A stretch of 64,000 nucleotides of DNA from Gemmatimonadota bacterium (GTDB lineage Bacteria; Latescibacterota; UBA2968; UBA8231). Below, piece by piece: positions 34,054-43,183 of this stretch (within the stretch, counting starts at the first letter, position 1; each line of letters opens with the position of its first letter). Both the position numbers and the translations under genes were made by a program. The DNA is taken from positions 1-64,000 of the forward strand of contig JABHFS010000137.1 of the NCBI GenBank assembly GCA_018672475.1. Reading direction: 5' to 3'. The notes beneath the pieces were generated by a model. The model was not told the DNA's origin. It saw only the letters and a list, made by a program, of their open reading frames with translations, and searched no databases.

Positions 34054-36453
34054 ATGAGTAACGACACGCAAAAGCCATGGCCCAAAGCCACCCTCACCTT
34101 ATTCGGCCTGTTGACACTTTCGCTCTATGTCCTCCAGTACGAAACCCTACCTAAATACGCCGTTCTGCCGCAAAACATTGTCTCTATCAAGGTTTTTTGG
34201 AGCATTGTTAGCAATGAAATCCAACCGGGTTGGCAAGACGCCCTACTCTTTTCCCTGCCCGCGCTTTGTTTTATCGGGATTATCGCGCTCGAAGCCCGAC
34301 ACCGCGAATTTTCGCATATGCTCGCTCTCTGCTTCAGCCGCCATCGCGCGACCTGGCTATTACTTGCTGCAAGCGCGCTGGTGATTACCCGTTATTACCT
34401 AGCTGTCGGCGAAGCCAACTGGGCCGGCGACGGATCGGTGCACCTGGCCTTGGCCTATGCAGCGATAGAATGCGTCGCCGCCGGTGAAATCCCGATCTGG
34501 ACCAATTTGATCAGCCTCGGCAGCCCCTATTTGCAATATTATGGCTTCCTCTATTTCTATCTAGTCGGGCTGCTCGACCTGATCGTCGGCGATTTCTTCA
34601 CCACCATCAAGATCTCGCTCGTCCTCAGCCACATCGCCTCAATCCTCGGCATGTATATGCTCACCCGTGTCGCCGGTCGTTCACGCGCCGCCGGCGTCTT
34701 GGGCGCACTGGCCTACGGACTCTGCTTCTGGCATCTCCAGCAAGTTCTGATCATGGGGCGCTTCCCACTCTCGCTCTTTTATGCCGTATTGCCTTGGCCC
34801 TTTTATTTTTTCGAGCGACTGCGCCTGCCTGCACGCCGCGTTGCCGCCGTCTGCGGCGGCGCCCTTACACTCGGCTTATTACCTTTTATCCACCCGGGCT
34901 ACGGCTTCTGGGCGACCCTATTTTTTTTGCTCTACGGACTAATGCGCGTGCTGCACACGCCGCATTTCCGCAGGCGAAGAATTATTATCGCCGCCGGACT
35001 GCTCGTCGGTGGAGCCACTCTTTTTGGAGCCTATCTGACAGTACCGATGTGGTTGGAGCGAGCCGGTACCGGCATCGATTTCGGCATAATCCTCAGCGGC
35101 GTACCCGACCCTTCGTGGAAACGCGTTTTTGTCTGGTCCAATATGCGTTTCCCCCTTATCCCTCTCACCGAGCAGGAGGAGCCCTGGTACGGCGGTTATC
35201 TCGGGCTGGTGCCCTTCGGTCTGGCATGGATCGGCGCGATTCTGCCCTGGCGCCTGCCCGCGCAGGGACGCCCGTTGCCGCATTTAGCCGTCGGCTGCTG
35301 CTTCGCGTTAAGCCTGGTGCTGGTGTTCGGCTACCGCTTGGCCCCGCTGCAAGCTCTGCCCTTCGTCACCGCCCTCAACGCCGGGCGCTACCTGCTCTTC
35401 ACTGCCTTCTTCATGTCGCTTGCCGCCGGCATCGGCGGCGCGGCACTCAGACGCTGGCGACCAAGCGATATACAATTGCGGACCATGGCGCTGCCCATCC
35501 TGCTCGTATTGCTCGATTTAGGCCCCACCACGGTTCAACAACCCTACCAACTAGAAGGCGATAACCCCACCCCTTATTCGGATGGTCTCTTGCAGGAGCT
35601 GCGAGAGAAAAACACGGCCGTCAACCTGCTCGCCGGCGAGCTGCCTAATTTTCGTATCTTCTCCAACCTTGACAATATGCACCCCTTTCTCGCCAGCACT
35701 TGGCTCGCCTACCGCACCCGCCTCCCAACCCCGCAAGCCGATCCAACCCTGCTCATGCCCTCGATGTACGCCTTTGCCGCGCCCTTCGAGCGCTACCTCA
35801 ATAATCTGCTGCATCACCCGGACGCGCCTCCGCTGCAAAAATCACACACTGTGCTAGCCGGCCTGCAATTGCTCAATGTTCGCCACCTGGTCAATGTCAG
35901 CGCGAGCCGCGAGTTGCTCACCCTGATAAATATCACGACCAGCCCGGCACTCGTTTCTTCCCGCCTTGAAGATCATAGCCTGCTCACTGCCGACTCCAAT
36001 AGCAAAAACGGTGAACAGATCGCCGCCTATATCGACGGCATGGATATCGACCTCGTATCCAAATACAGCGCGCGCTTTTTTATTACCAATCTGGACCAAA
36101 CGCGCGACCTGGGCACCAGGCCCCGTCTCAAAGTCGACTCCCACCACGTCTGGCACCAACGCGTCGAATTAGACCTGCGCGTTACCGCTCCCTGCTACGC
36201 GCGACTGGCCTATACGTATTTTCCCGCTCTCGAAATCCGCGTCAACAATCAGCTAGTCAAACCACTGCGCACCGCCGCCGGCTTTATCTGTCTGCCTCTC
36301 GAAGCCGGCCCCAACCACATTGTGATACAAGCCCGACTATCTCCACTCAGGAAGGCGTTGCTCGGCCTCAATTGCGCCCTCCTGATCTTGGGCATCTGTG
36401 CGCTGTGCTGGTCCCGCAAAAAAGCCCAATGCTCGTCCGATAACGGTACATAG
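34054..36453 (+). CDS. Large polytopic membrane protein (PTPS-related / YfhO-like)
   Basis: A 799-residue protein with about 13 membrane segments in the first 480 residues and one at the C-terminus (ALLGLNCALLILGICALCW). Segments such as GEANWAGDGSVHLALAYAAI and PIWTNLISLGSPYLQYYGFL (D ... P-x-W-x-x-x-x-x-x-G-x-P-x-x-x-Y-Y-x-P/F) resemble the '6-pyruvoyl-tetrahydropterin synthase related' membrane domain and YfhO-like glycosyltransferases of the GT-C type. The soluble C-terminal part (about 500-770) would be extracytoplasmic. A role in glycan or lipid modification is inferred. No ribosome site is obvious at 34054. Confidence 0.65.
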   Translation: MSNDTQKPWPKATLTLFGLLTLSLYVLQYETLPKYAVLPQNIVSIKVFWSIVSNEIQPGWQDALLFSLPALCFIGIIALEARHREFSHMLALCFSRHRATWLLLAASALVITRYYLAVGEANWAGDGSVHLALAYAAIECVAAGEIPIWTNLISLGSPYLQYYGFLYFYLVGLLDLIVGDFFTTIKISLVLSHIASILGMYMLTRVAGRSRAAGVLGALAYGLCFWHLQQVLIMGRFPLSLFYAVLPWPFYFFERLRLPARRVAAVCGGALTLGLLPFIHPGYGFWATLFFLLYGLMRVLHTPHFRRRRIIIAAGLLVGGATLFGAYLTVPMWLERAGTGIDFGIILSGVPDPSWKRVFVWSNMRFPLIPLTEQEEPWYGGYLGLVPFGLAWIGAILPWRLPAQGRPLPHLAVGCCFALSLVLVFGYRLAPLQALPFVTALNAGRYLLFTAFFMSLAAGIGGAALRRWRPSDIQLRTMALPILLVLLDLGPTTVQQPYQLEGDNPTPYSDGLLQELREKNTAVNLLAGELPNFRIFSNLDNMHPFLASTWLAYRTRLPTPQADPTLLMPSMYAFAAPFERYLNNLLHHPDAPPLQKSHTVLAGLQLLNVRHLVNVSASRELLTLINITTSPALVSSRLEDHSLLTADSNSKNGEQIAAYIDGMDIDLVSKYSARFFITNLDQTRDLGTRPRLKVDSHHVWHQRVELDLRVTAPCYARLAYTYFPALEIRVNNQLVKPLRTAAGFICLPLEAGPNHIVIQARLSPLRKALLGLNCALLILGICALCWSRKKAQCSSDNGT

Positions 36454-36505
36454 ATCAGTGTGGTAAATAGGCACTAAAAAAGCGCGCTCACAGTCCTAAC
36501 CACTT

Positions 36506-36759
36506 ATGGTAGCGAAAGAAGCAGGTGTCTTAAGCCCCGTCTAGCACACTGCGAAATCTCCACAGACAGCCCCGAACGCGCCCTGCAATTCTATAACACC
36601 GTCTTCGGCTGGACGAGCCCTAAATGGCACGGGCCGCAAGATCATTGGCTGCTCGGCACCAGCGAAGACCGCAAACCCGGCGTCGGCTATTTGGCCTGTG
36701 GCCAGGATCGAGAGGGCAATCCCTTGGGTATGATGGGGATCGACGAAGCGGCGGCGTAA
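36506..36759 (+). pseudogene. Glyoxalase/VOC family relic with frameshift and internal deletion
   Basis: From ATG 36506 the frame reads MVAKEAGVLSPV and hits TAG at 36542. Shifting frame gives AHCEISTDSPERALQFYNTV and FGWTSPKW, the textbook start of a VOC domain (H-x-E-I-x-x-D-x-P-E-R-A-x-x-F-Y-x-x-V-F-G-W). It then jumps to GVGYLACGQDREGNPLGMMG followed by IDEAAA and TAA at 36757, a typical VOC C-terminus. The 85 remaining codons compare with about 120-130 for a complete domain. Frameshift plus missing middle show it is inactive. Confidence 0.7.
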
Positions 36760-36798
36760 AATACCGCGGCTCTCCTCCCTAACCGGCGAAAGGCAGGG

Positions 36799-36849
36799 TA
36801 GGGCCCGCAGGGGAAATAACCTCTTAGGGCCCGCGCATCGCCCGATGCG
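36799..36849. repeat. Short direct repeat and inverted repeat before the GH26-like gene
   Basis: TAGGGCCCGC occurs at 36799-36808 and 36825-36834. Next to the second copy, CGCATCG (36834-36840) and CGATGCG (36843-36849) form a 7-bp inverted repeat with a 2-base spacer. The arrangement could be a regulatory site for the gene at 36993. Confidence 0.4.
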
Positions 36850-36992
36850 ACCTACATCCGCCCGGAGTGCACTTGGGAGAGGCCCCACCCGCCTTACCGT
36901 ACGGACAAGAGGACCGTGCTGTGACTTTTCCGGAGAGCTATGCCCTGCCCACCCACCTGTTCCACCGCCTCCCACCGTCTTATACTGTATAT

Positions 36993-38021
36993 ATGCACGC
37001 AATATCCCAAGCCCAAGTCCAAACCGCATTCAAATACGTATTCAACGCCCTAATTATCCCCCTAGCTATTTGCACCCTCAGCTGTCACCCCACCTCGCGC
37101 CCAGAACCCACCGACGGCTTAGGCCACTTTGCCGCCCGCACCGACCACCTCCAACGCCTCGAACCACACGGCCAACGCATCCTGCACGGTGCCGGCCTCA
37201 GCTTCGACCCGCACGACGCCAACAAAAGCGCACTGCAACGCGCGCGCCCCCTCGTCTACGCCGTCTATTACGACCTCGCCAGCTTGCGCTACGACTGGCA
37301 CCTGGTCCTACGCGCCCAACTCGATCAATACGAAGACTACGTGCTGCCGCAAATCGACCTCGGCTTCAGCTTCGACGGCCGCCCCTACGAAGACGCCATC
37401 GCGCAAGGCCAACTCGACCAGGCGATCGAAAGGCTGTGCTTCGGGTTGCGCGAATTGCGCCGACCGGTCCTCCTGCGGCCGGGTTTGCAGTTCAACAATC
37501 CCTGGAACGCCTACGACGCCGAGCACTATAGCGGAGCCTGGCAACGGTTGGCCAGCACCTTGCGCGGGCGCTGGGGACTCGAACATGTCGCGTTAGTGTG
37601 GACCTATTGGGCCGACGGCTATCCCGACTATATGGCCTACTATCCCGGTGACCAATACGTCGACTGGTGGTCGATCGACGTGGCGACCCCGCAAGATCTG
37701 GCGATGCCGCGCAGCCACGCTTTTATCACAGCGGCAAGCGAACGGGGATATCCCGTGCTCCTCGGTGCAGCCACCCCCGCCAGCGCCGATTTGAGTCAAG
37801 CCGAGCAGGCCTGGGCGCATTGGTTCGCGCCCCTATTGCGTTTCTTGCGCCGCCACCCCAACATCAAAGCCTTCACCTATATGACTTGGGACTGGGCACA
37901 GATGAACCGCTTCGCCGACCCCGTGCTCTTTGAGCGTTACCGCAACGAACTCATGCACCCGATTTACCAGCACTCCGCTCCCCTCGACGAGCTGCGCTGG
38001 AATCTCGAATTAGAGCGATAA
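36993..38021 (+). CDS. GH26-like (mannanase-type fold) lipoprotein
   Basis: A 342-residue putative lipoprotein: hydrophobic N-terminus with lipobox LAICTLSC. The mature part has VYAVYYDLASLRYDWHLVLR, LRRPVLLRPGLQFNNPWNAY (R-P-x-x-E/Q-x-N-x-x-W of GH26, with Gln-Phe where Glu is usual), ALVWTYWADGYPDYMAYYPG followed by DQYVDWWSID (Y-P-G-D-x-Y-V-D-W). This arrangement matches glycoside hydrolase family 26-like barrels. The acid/base position reads Q in place of E, so catalysis should be tested rather than assumed. ATG 36993 is chosen because it gives a proper signal sequence. Confidence 0.65.
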   Translation: MHAISQAQVQTAFKYVFNALIIPLAICTLSCHPTSRPEPTDGLGHFAARTDHLQRLEPHGQRILHGAGLSFDPHDANKSALQRARPLVYAVYYDLASLRYDWHLVLRAQLDQYEDYVLPQIDLGFSFDGRPYEDAIAQGQLDQAIERLCFGLRELRRPVLLRPGLQFNNPWNAYDAEHYSGAWQRLASTLRGRWGLEHVALVWTYWADGYPDYMAYYPGDQYVDWWSIDVATPQDLAMPRSHAFITAASERGYPVLLGAATPASADLSQAEQAWAHWFAPLLRFLRRHPNIKAFTYMTWDWAQMNRFADPVLFERYRNELMHPIYQHSAPLDELRWNLELER

Positions 38022-38059
38022 ATTACACGATCCCGCCCATTCACTTACCGGAGACCCAC

Positions 38060-39100
38060 ATGCGGAAATTGCGTTTCGCCCAAGCCGGCGTTTCACTGAT
38101 GCACGCCAATATGTATCGCGATACCCTGATGCTTCTGTCCGACGAGATCGAGCTGGTCGGTTTTTACGATCCCGACCCCGATGCCGTTCAGCCCAACCTC
38201 AAAGCTGATGTCGAACACGTGCCCTTCTACAACAGCCTCGACGATCTCATCAGCAAGGCCCGCCCCGACGCGGTCATGGTCTCGGCCTATCCCAATATCA
38301 TGCCGGACTGGCTCCTGCAAATCGCCGAAGCCGGCGTGCATATCTGGGCCGAAAAACCCGTGGCATGCCACTCGAGCCAGCTAGCCCCGGTCGCCGCGGC
38401 CATCGCCAAAAACGAGCTGCACTTTTCCACCGGCTATTCCTGGCGCTTCCACCCTATCAGTCGCCTGATCAACACAACCTATGCCGATGGTCTGTTGGGC
38501 CAACCCTATTCGATCGACATGCGTTTCTCGACCTCCAGCGTCAAACGACGCGACCCGACCTCCTGGGTCTTCCAACGCGAGATAAGCGGCGGCGGCATCC
38601 TCAACTGGCTTGGCTGCCACTGGTTCGACCTGATGCGTTTTATCACAGGATCAGAAGTGATAAAAGTCAGCGCCATCGAAACCAATGTCGGCGGCGAAGC
38701 CATCGACGTCGAAGACGCGGCGACCGTCTCGATGCAATTCGCCAATGGCATGATCGGCAGCCTACACGCCGGGTATTTCACCTCCGGTGGCGGCGATACA
38801 TCGTTCGGGTTGTATGGGTCGCAGGGTTGGGCCAAATGGGCGATCGCCGACGAAAGCTGCACCATTAAGAGCGACCATCCCGAATGGGCCGAAGCCCCGG
38901 AACGCGCATTTAGCTTCCCCTCGGCGAAATATTCGGGTTATGGCGCCGAGGGCCGGGCGCTGGTCAAAGCCTTCGCCGCCGCGATCCGCGGCGAGGGCAT
39001 CAGCGGCTACACTGTCGACGATGCGATACAAACTCTGCGAATCATCGAAAGCGCGCACGAATCGGCGGAGAGCGGACGGACGATAACACTGCCCGAATGA
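38060..39100 (+). CDS. Gfo/Idh/MocA family oxidoreductase
   Basis: A 346-residue protein. The N-terminal Rossmann domain is unusual: RFAQAGVSLMHANMYRDTLM lacks a clean G-x-G-x-x-G, having A-G-V-S-L-M-H instead. ELVGFYDPDP, AVMVSAYPNIMPDW and IWAEKPVACHSSQL (E-K-P) are typical. The C-terminal domain has GGGILNWLGCHWFDLMRFIT, the substrate-domain G-G-x-x-x-D/N-x-x-x-H. GGAGACCC precedes the ATG. The altered dinucleotide loop may mean different cofactor handling. Confidence 0.85.
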   Translation: MRKLRFAQAGVSLMHANMYRDTLMLLSDEIELVGFYDPDPDAVQPNLKADVEHVPFYNSLDDLISKARPDAVMVSAYPNIMPDWLLQIAEAGVHIWAEKPVACHSSQLAPVAAAIAKNELHFSTGYSWRFHPISRLINTTYADGLLGQPYSIDMRFSTSSVKRRDPTSWVFQREISGGGILNWLGCHWFDLMRFITGSEVIKVSAIETNVGGEAIDVEDAATVSMQFANGMIGSLHAGYFTSGGGDTSFGLYGSQGWAKWAIADESCTIKSDHPEWAEAPERAFSFPSAKYSGYGAEGRALVKAFAAAIRGEGISGYTVDDAIQTLRIIESAHESAESGRTITLPE

Positions 39101-39479
39101 AATAAACGCATAAAAAGCAGTACACTTCTGTAGTGCAATCACCCCTCATGTGCCAAAATAATTTGTATCAATATCGTCGATATATTTAAGCCTAATTCTC
39201 TCATCAGTCATTTATATAGCTGACCCATATAAACACAATGATCAGAGCATTCGAGGAGTCTTGCCGCTCGACGTATTTAAGATGAATACTGGGGGTCGTA
39301 TATTTTACAAAAAGTACGAGTTTACTATGGCATCTGAGCCCCTGCACAAGGAAACGGGGTTTATGCTGCTTAGGTTAAGGCTTGCCGTGACGCAGTAGAA
39401 CCTTATCTGGGACTTGGCTCGGTGACCAAGTAAAATGCAGAGCATGCCGGACAGCGTAGTAACAACCAGGAGGGTTACG
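39101..39479. other. AT-richer intergenic region
   Basis: No gene is supported. The region likely holds the promoter for the ABC-importer block; AGGAGGG at 39468-39474 serves the next gene. No strong sigma-70 pair was identified. Confidence 0.35.
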
Positions 39480-40232
39480 ATGGAAGCACTCGACTATAAC
39501 CGCAGTTTTGCGATCAATACCGCGGCCTGCGACGGAGAAGAAAAAAACACCTGCCGGACCCAGTTGCTGGCCCGCTGCGAAATCGAGACCGCCGACACCG
39601 GGCAAGCAGAAGCATTCTTTCTCGGCAAGGAATGCATCGGCGAATATATGTATATGGAAGGCGGCATCGCCCAGGTGCCGACCTCTGAGGTCTGCACGAT
39701 CTTCAGCCGCAAGGAATCCTCGTTGTTAAAGCGCTTCGCCAATCACGAAAACGATGTCGTACAAGCGGGGCCGATCGATATACGGCGCAAAGGTTTCGAT
39801 GGGTCGTATAGCTACTGGACGGGTTTGCATTTTTCTCTTAAGCAAACCACCGCGCGCCACTTATCCACCGCCGAGCAGATAATCGACGCGACATTGGCGG
39901 GAGAAGTGCTACTCGGCCGGACAACGCTAATAGATACCGAGAGCGGCCAACGTGCCCTGCTTGAATATCCCATTCACTATATGAACGTGCACCCGCCCGA
40001 AAAACGGTTCCAGGTCGACGTCGGACCGATCCTCTACCCCGATCTCACCGCGACCACGGGCAGCGCCGTCGAACGCCTGCAATTGGCCTATGTGATGTTC
40101 AACCAATTGCACGAGGTTGAATTTGCCCTGCGCGTGCCCACACAAGTCGTCGCAGAGCAAAGGGCGGAAGTCCTGCATTATTCTCAGGTCATCAGAGTAA
40201 AAGCCGAAAGTAAACTGTTCAGCCTCTCTTAA
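39480..40232 (+). CDS. Uncharacterised soluble protein upstream of the ABC importer
   Basis: About 250 residues with a strong AGGAGGG ribosome site. There is no signal peptide or membrane segment. The composition is mixed alpha/beta, with segments such as GKECIGEYMYMEGGIAQVPT, TGLHFSLKQTTARHLSTAEQ and RFQVDVGPILYPDLTAT. I do not recognise a family. It lies 118 bp upstream of the fused binding-protein/permease gene and in the same direction, so a role with the transporter (for example, in regulation) is possible but unproven. Confidence 0.6.
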   Translation: MEALDYNRSFAINTAACDGEEKNTCRTQLLARCEIETADTGQAEAFFLGKECIGEYMYMEGGIAQVPTSEVCTIFSRKESSLLKRFANHENDVVQAGPIDIRRKGFDGSYSYWTGLHFSLKQTTARHLSTAEQIIDATLAGEVLLGRTTLIDTESGQRALLEYPIHYMNVHPPEKRFQVDVGPILYPDLTATTGSAVERLQLAYVMFNQLHEVEFALRVPTQVVAEQRAEVLHYSQVIRVKAESKLFSLS

Positions 40233-40350
40233 CATACTTATTCGGCATCAGCCACCTTGTCGTTATCGGCAACGATATTTAAATTGACAGGGTTATGCCG
40301 CGTACTGGGCGAGTCTCAGGAGCGTCCAGTGCACCCCCATAGGAGACTGA

Positions 40351-43182
40351 ATGAAACGAAAATCGTTACGTCGTACGATACCCCTGCTGTTTCGATTACT
40401 TTTTCTCGCGTGCCTATTCACAAGCGATGAGGCCGAAGCCGGCTGGATAGAGGACGCGCCCGATAAGACCATTATCCACCTGAATGTCTGGACACTACCC
40501 GACCCCAACAATCCGGATACCTTCACCCGCGCCGAAGTCGCCGGGGTGAATCTCTTCAAGCAGCGTTTTCCGGATTTTTTCGCCGAGCGCTATAGTGAAA
40601 AATACAAAGCTCTGCCTGGGAAATACGGCCAGCACAACTGGGACAATGTCGAAATACAACTGCACAAATCCACCGGCATCGTCGTCGAAGGCGTCGAGGT
40701 CGACCTGTTGCAGATCGCCGGCGACCTAGCTCCGGATATCCTCTACGTCAACTTTCGCAAATCGGACAACTATATCCAGGCCGGCTTCCTCTATCCGCTC
40801 GACAAACCCGAGGACGGCTATCTCGGCGACTTGCGCGAAGCCGAGATCGACGGCGACGGTATCAGCCGTAGTGACAGCGACCTTGGGGGCATGACCGACG
40901 AAGAGCTCAATTTTCGCATCAACCCCAAGATCTGGCCGGTGATTCGACGCAAAGGGCCGCACGGCAAGGTCCAAACCTGGGCGGTGCCCTACGGTGGCGC
41001 ACTGGGCAAGGTACTCGCCTATCGCAAAGACCTTTTCGATGAGTACGGTATCAGCCATCCCACCGTCGACTGGACTTGGGATGACCTGATGGCCGCCGCC
41101 AAGAAGATCACTAACCCCGCCAAGGGACACTACGGCCTGCAACTAGGCCGCGGCAAACACGAATCCTGGTACTGGATCACCTTCTTGTGGTCGGCAGGTG
41201 GCGAGGTAATGGTCTACGATCCGGAAGACGATTCCTGGCTGTGCACCTTCGACACGCATGAAGCGGCGATAGCCCTCGATTTTTATACCCATCTCAGCGC
41301 AGAGAAATGGATCGACAAACAAGGCAAGATCCGGCGCGGCTATTCGTCGAAGGACGCCAGCGAAAATAGCGCCAAATGGGAGCGCGGCGAGATCGGCATG
41401 CAATTTATGTACGTCGACGAAAAGCTGCTGGCGACCATCAATCCAGAAGTAGTGGGCATGGTGCCGGTACCTTTAGGCCCCACCGGCAAACGCGGCGCCG
41501 AATTGAACTCGCGCATGATGGGCTTGTTTTCACGCATCGAGGACCCGGTCGTGCGCGACGCGGCCTGGGAATACATTCGCTTTTACGACGCGCGCGAAGC
41601 CGTGGCGCTGAAAACTCAGATTATGGTCGAGGGCGGTTTGGGCCGTTTTATCAACCCCAAATATCTGCGCATGTTCGGCTATTCCGAGATCGAGCGTCTG
41701 TCGCCGAAGGGCTGGGCCGAGTATTTCGATATCGCCATCGCCACCGGCAAACCCGAACCCTATGGCAAGAACAGTAACGTCGCCTACGCGATGATGACCT
41801 TCCCCATCCAGGAGGCCGAGCAGTTGATGCTCAACGACCAGTTGCCGCAGACCGACGCGGCACGACTGCAGGTCATGCACGAACTACTGATCAAACACAA
41901 TCACCGCGCCAATGTCGAAATGATCGGACTCGTCACGCCCGAGGAGCGTAGCACACGGCGGACCGTGGCTACAATCGTCCTGCTGGCCATCGTCATCGCC
42001 TTTACCTTCGTCTTCCGCAAGATCTCGCGAATCTTCACCGCGCCTGGCGAGGGGGACGGGGAGCAGCAGACCTGGGCCTTCCGCAAATACTTGCCCGCCT
42101 ATCTAATGCTGATACCGGCAGCGCTGTCGATTCTGGTCTGGTCGTACATACCGGTCCTGCGCGGATCGGCGATGGCCTTCTTCGACTACCAGATCCTGCG
42201 CGAATCCACCTGGGTCGGCGTCGACAACTTCGGCGACCTGCTCTTCGACGACGCCTGGTGGCTTTCGGTCTGGAACGCGCTGCGCTACAGTTTCCTAGTA
42301 ATCGCGCTAACCTTTATGCCGCCCATCGTGCTGGCCATCTTCCTGCAGGAAGTCCCGCGCGGTAAACTAGTCTTCCGTACCATCTACTATCTACCCGCGG
42401 TTATCACCGGGTTGGTCACCGTACTGATGTGGAAGCAATTCTACGAGCCCTCCGAAAACGGCGCGCTCAACGCCCTGATGCTGCATATCCCCGCCATCGG
42501 TTTTGTCGGGGTCGGACTGGCGCTGCTGATCGTGGCGCTGGCCTTCGCCCGGCGCTTGCACCTCAATGAAATGTACGGCGGCGCGATCGGCTTTATCGGG
42601 GCCGGCATCCTGCTCTTTCTCGGTTTCAGCTCGCTAGCCAACCCGATCCTCTTTCCCGGCGGCGAGGCGATGGTCGACAGCTTGTTGCACATCCCCCTGC
42701 GCCTGTTCTCCTTCATGCCCGAGCCCAACAAATGGCTGACTAACCCAGAGACGGCGATGATCAGTTGCGTGATCCCGATGGTCTGGGCCGGCATGGGGCC
42801 GGGCTGTCTAATCTATCTGGCAGCGCTAAAGGGCATTCCCGACGATTATTACGAGGCGGCCGATATCGATGGGGCCAGCTTTATCGACAAGATCCTCTTC
42901 GTAGTTTTCCCCATGCTGAAGGCGCTGATCCTGATCAATTTTGTCGGGGCCTTTATCGGCTCTTGGTACGCTGCGACCGGTAATATTCTGTTGATGACCG
43001 GCGGCGGTGGCAATACCGAAGTAGCCGGCCTACATATCTGGTACAAAGCTTTTACTTACCTGAAATTCGGGCCGGCCACCGCCATGGCCTGGATGCTAGG
43101 TTTTATGCTGATCGGTTTTACCGTACACCAATTGCAGATCCTGTCGCGGGTGGAATTCCGCGCCGCGACTAAGAAAGACTAG
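40351..43182 (+). CDS. Fused ABC importer: solute-binding protein joined to MalF-type permease
   Basis: A 943-residue two-part protein. Residues 1-30 are a signal sequence. About 40-525 form a family-1 extracellular sugar-binding protein (IIHLNVWTLPDPN, DLAPDILYVNF, WAVPYGGALGKVLAYRKDLF, TWDDLMAAAKKI, GEIGMQFMY). A membrane helix at 538-556 returns the chain to the cytoplasm, and from 583 a MalF-like permease begins (LPAYLMLIPAALSILVWSYI), with the ATPase-docking EAA loop EAADIDGASFIDKILF at 835-850. An extra hydrophobic pair at about 718-765 is inserted in the permease. AGGAG precedes the ATG. The partner permease follows two bases later; no ATPase gene is nearby. Confidence 0.85.
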   Translation: MKRKSLRRTIPLLFRLLFLACLFTSDEAEAGWIEDAPDKTIIHLNVWTLPDPNNPDTFTRAEVAGVNLFKQRFPDFFAERYSEKYKALPGKYGQHNWDNVEIQLHKSTGIVVEGVEVDLLQIAGDLAPDILYVNFRKSDNYIQAGFLYPLDKPEDGYLGDLREAEIDGDGISRSDSDLGGMTDEELNFRINPKIWPVIRRKGPHGKVQTWAVPYGGALGKVLAYRKDLFDEYGISHPTVDWTWDDLMAAAKKITNPAKGHYGLQLGRGKHESWYWITFLWSAGGEVMVYDPEDDSWLCTFDTHEAAIALDFYTHLSAEKWIDKQGKIRRGYSSKDASENSAKWERGEIGMQFMYVDEKLLATINPEVVGMVPVPLGPTGKRGAELNSRMMGLFSRIEDPVVRDAAWEYIRFYDAREAVALKTQIMVEGGLGRFINPKYLRMFGYSEIERLSPKGWAEYFDIAIATGKPEPYGKNSNVAYAMMTFPIQEAEQLMLNDQLPQTDAARLQVMHELLIKHNHRANVEMIGLVTPEERSTRRTVATIVLLAIVIAFTFVFRKISRIFTAPGEGDGEQQTWAFRKYLPAYLMLIPAALSILVWSYIPVLRGSAMAFFDYQILRESTWVGVDNFGDLLFDDAWWLSVWNALRYSFLVIALTFMPPIVLAIFLQEVPRGKLVFRTIYYLPAVITGLVTVLMWKQFYEPSENGALNALMLHIPAIGFVGVGLALLIVALAFARRLHLNEMYGGAIGFIGAGILLFLGFSSLANPILFPGGEAMVDSLLHIPLRLFSFMPEPNKWLTNPETAMISCVIPMVWAGMGPGCLIYLAALKGIPDDYYEAADIDGASFIDKILFVVFPMLKALILINFVGAFIGSWYAATGNILLMTGGGGNTEVAGLHIWYKAFTYLKFGPATAMAWMLGFMLIGFTVHQLQILSRVEFRAATKKD

Positions 43183-43183
43183 C

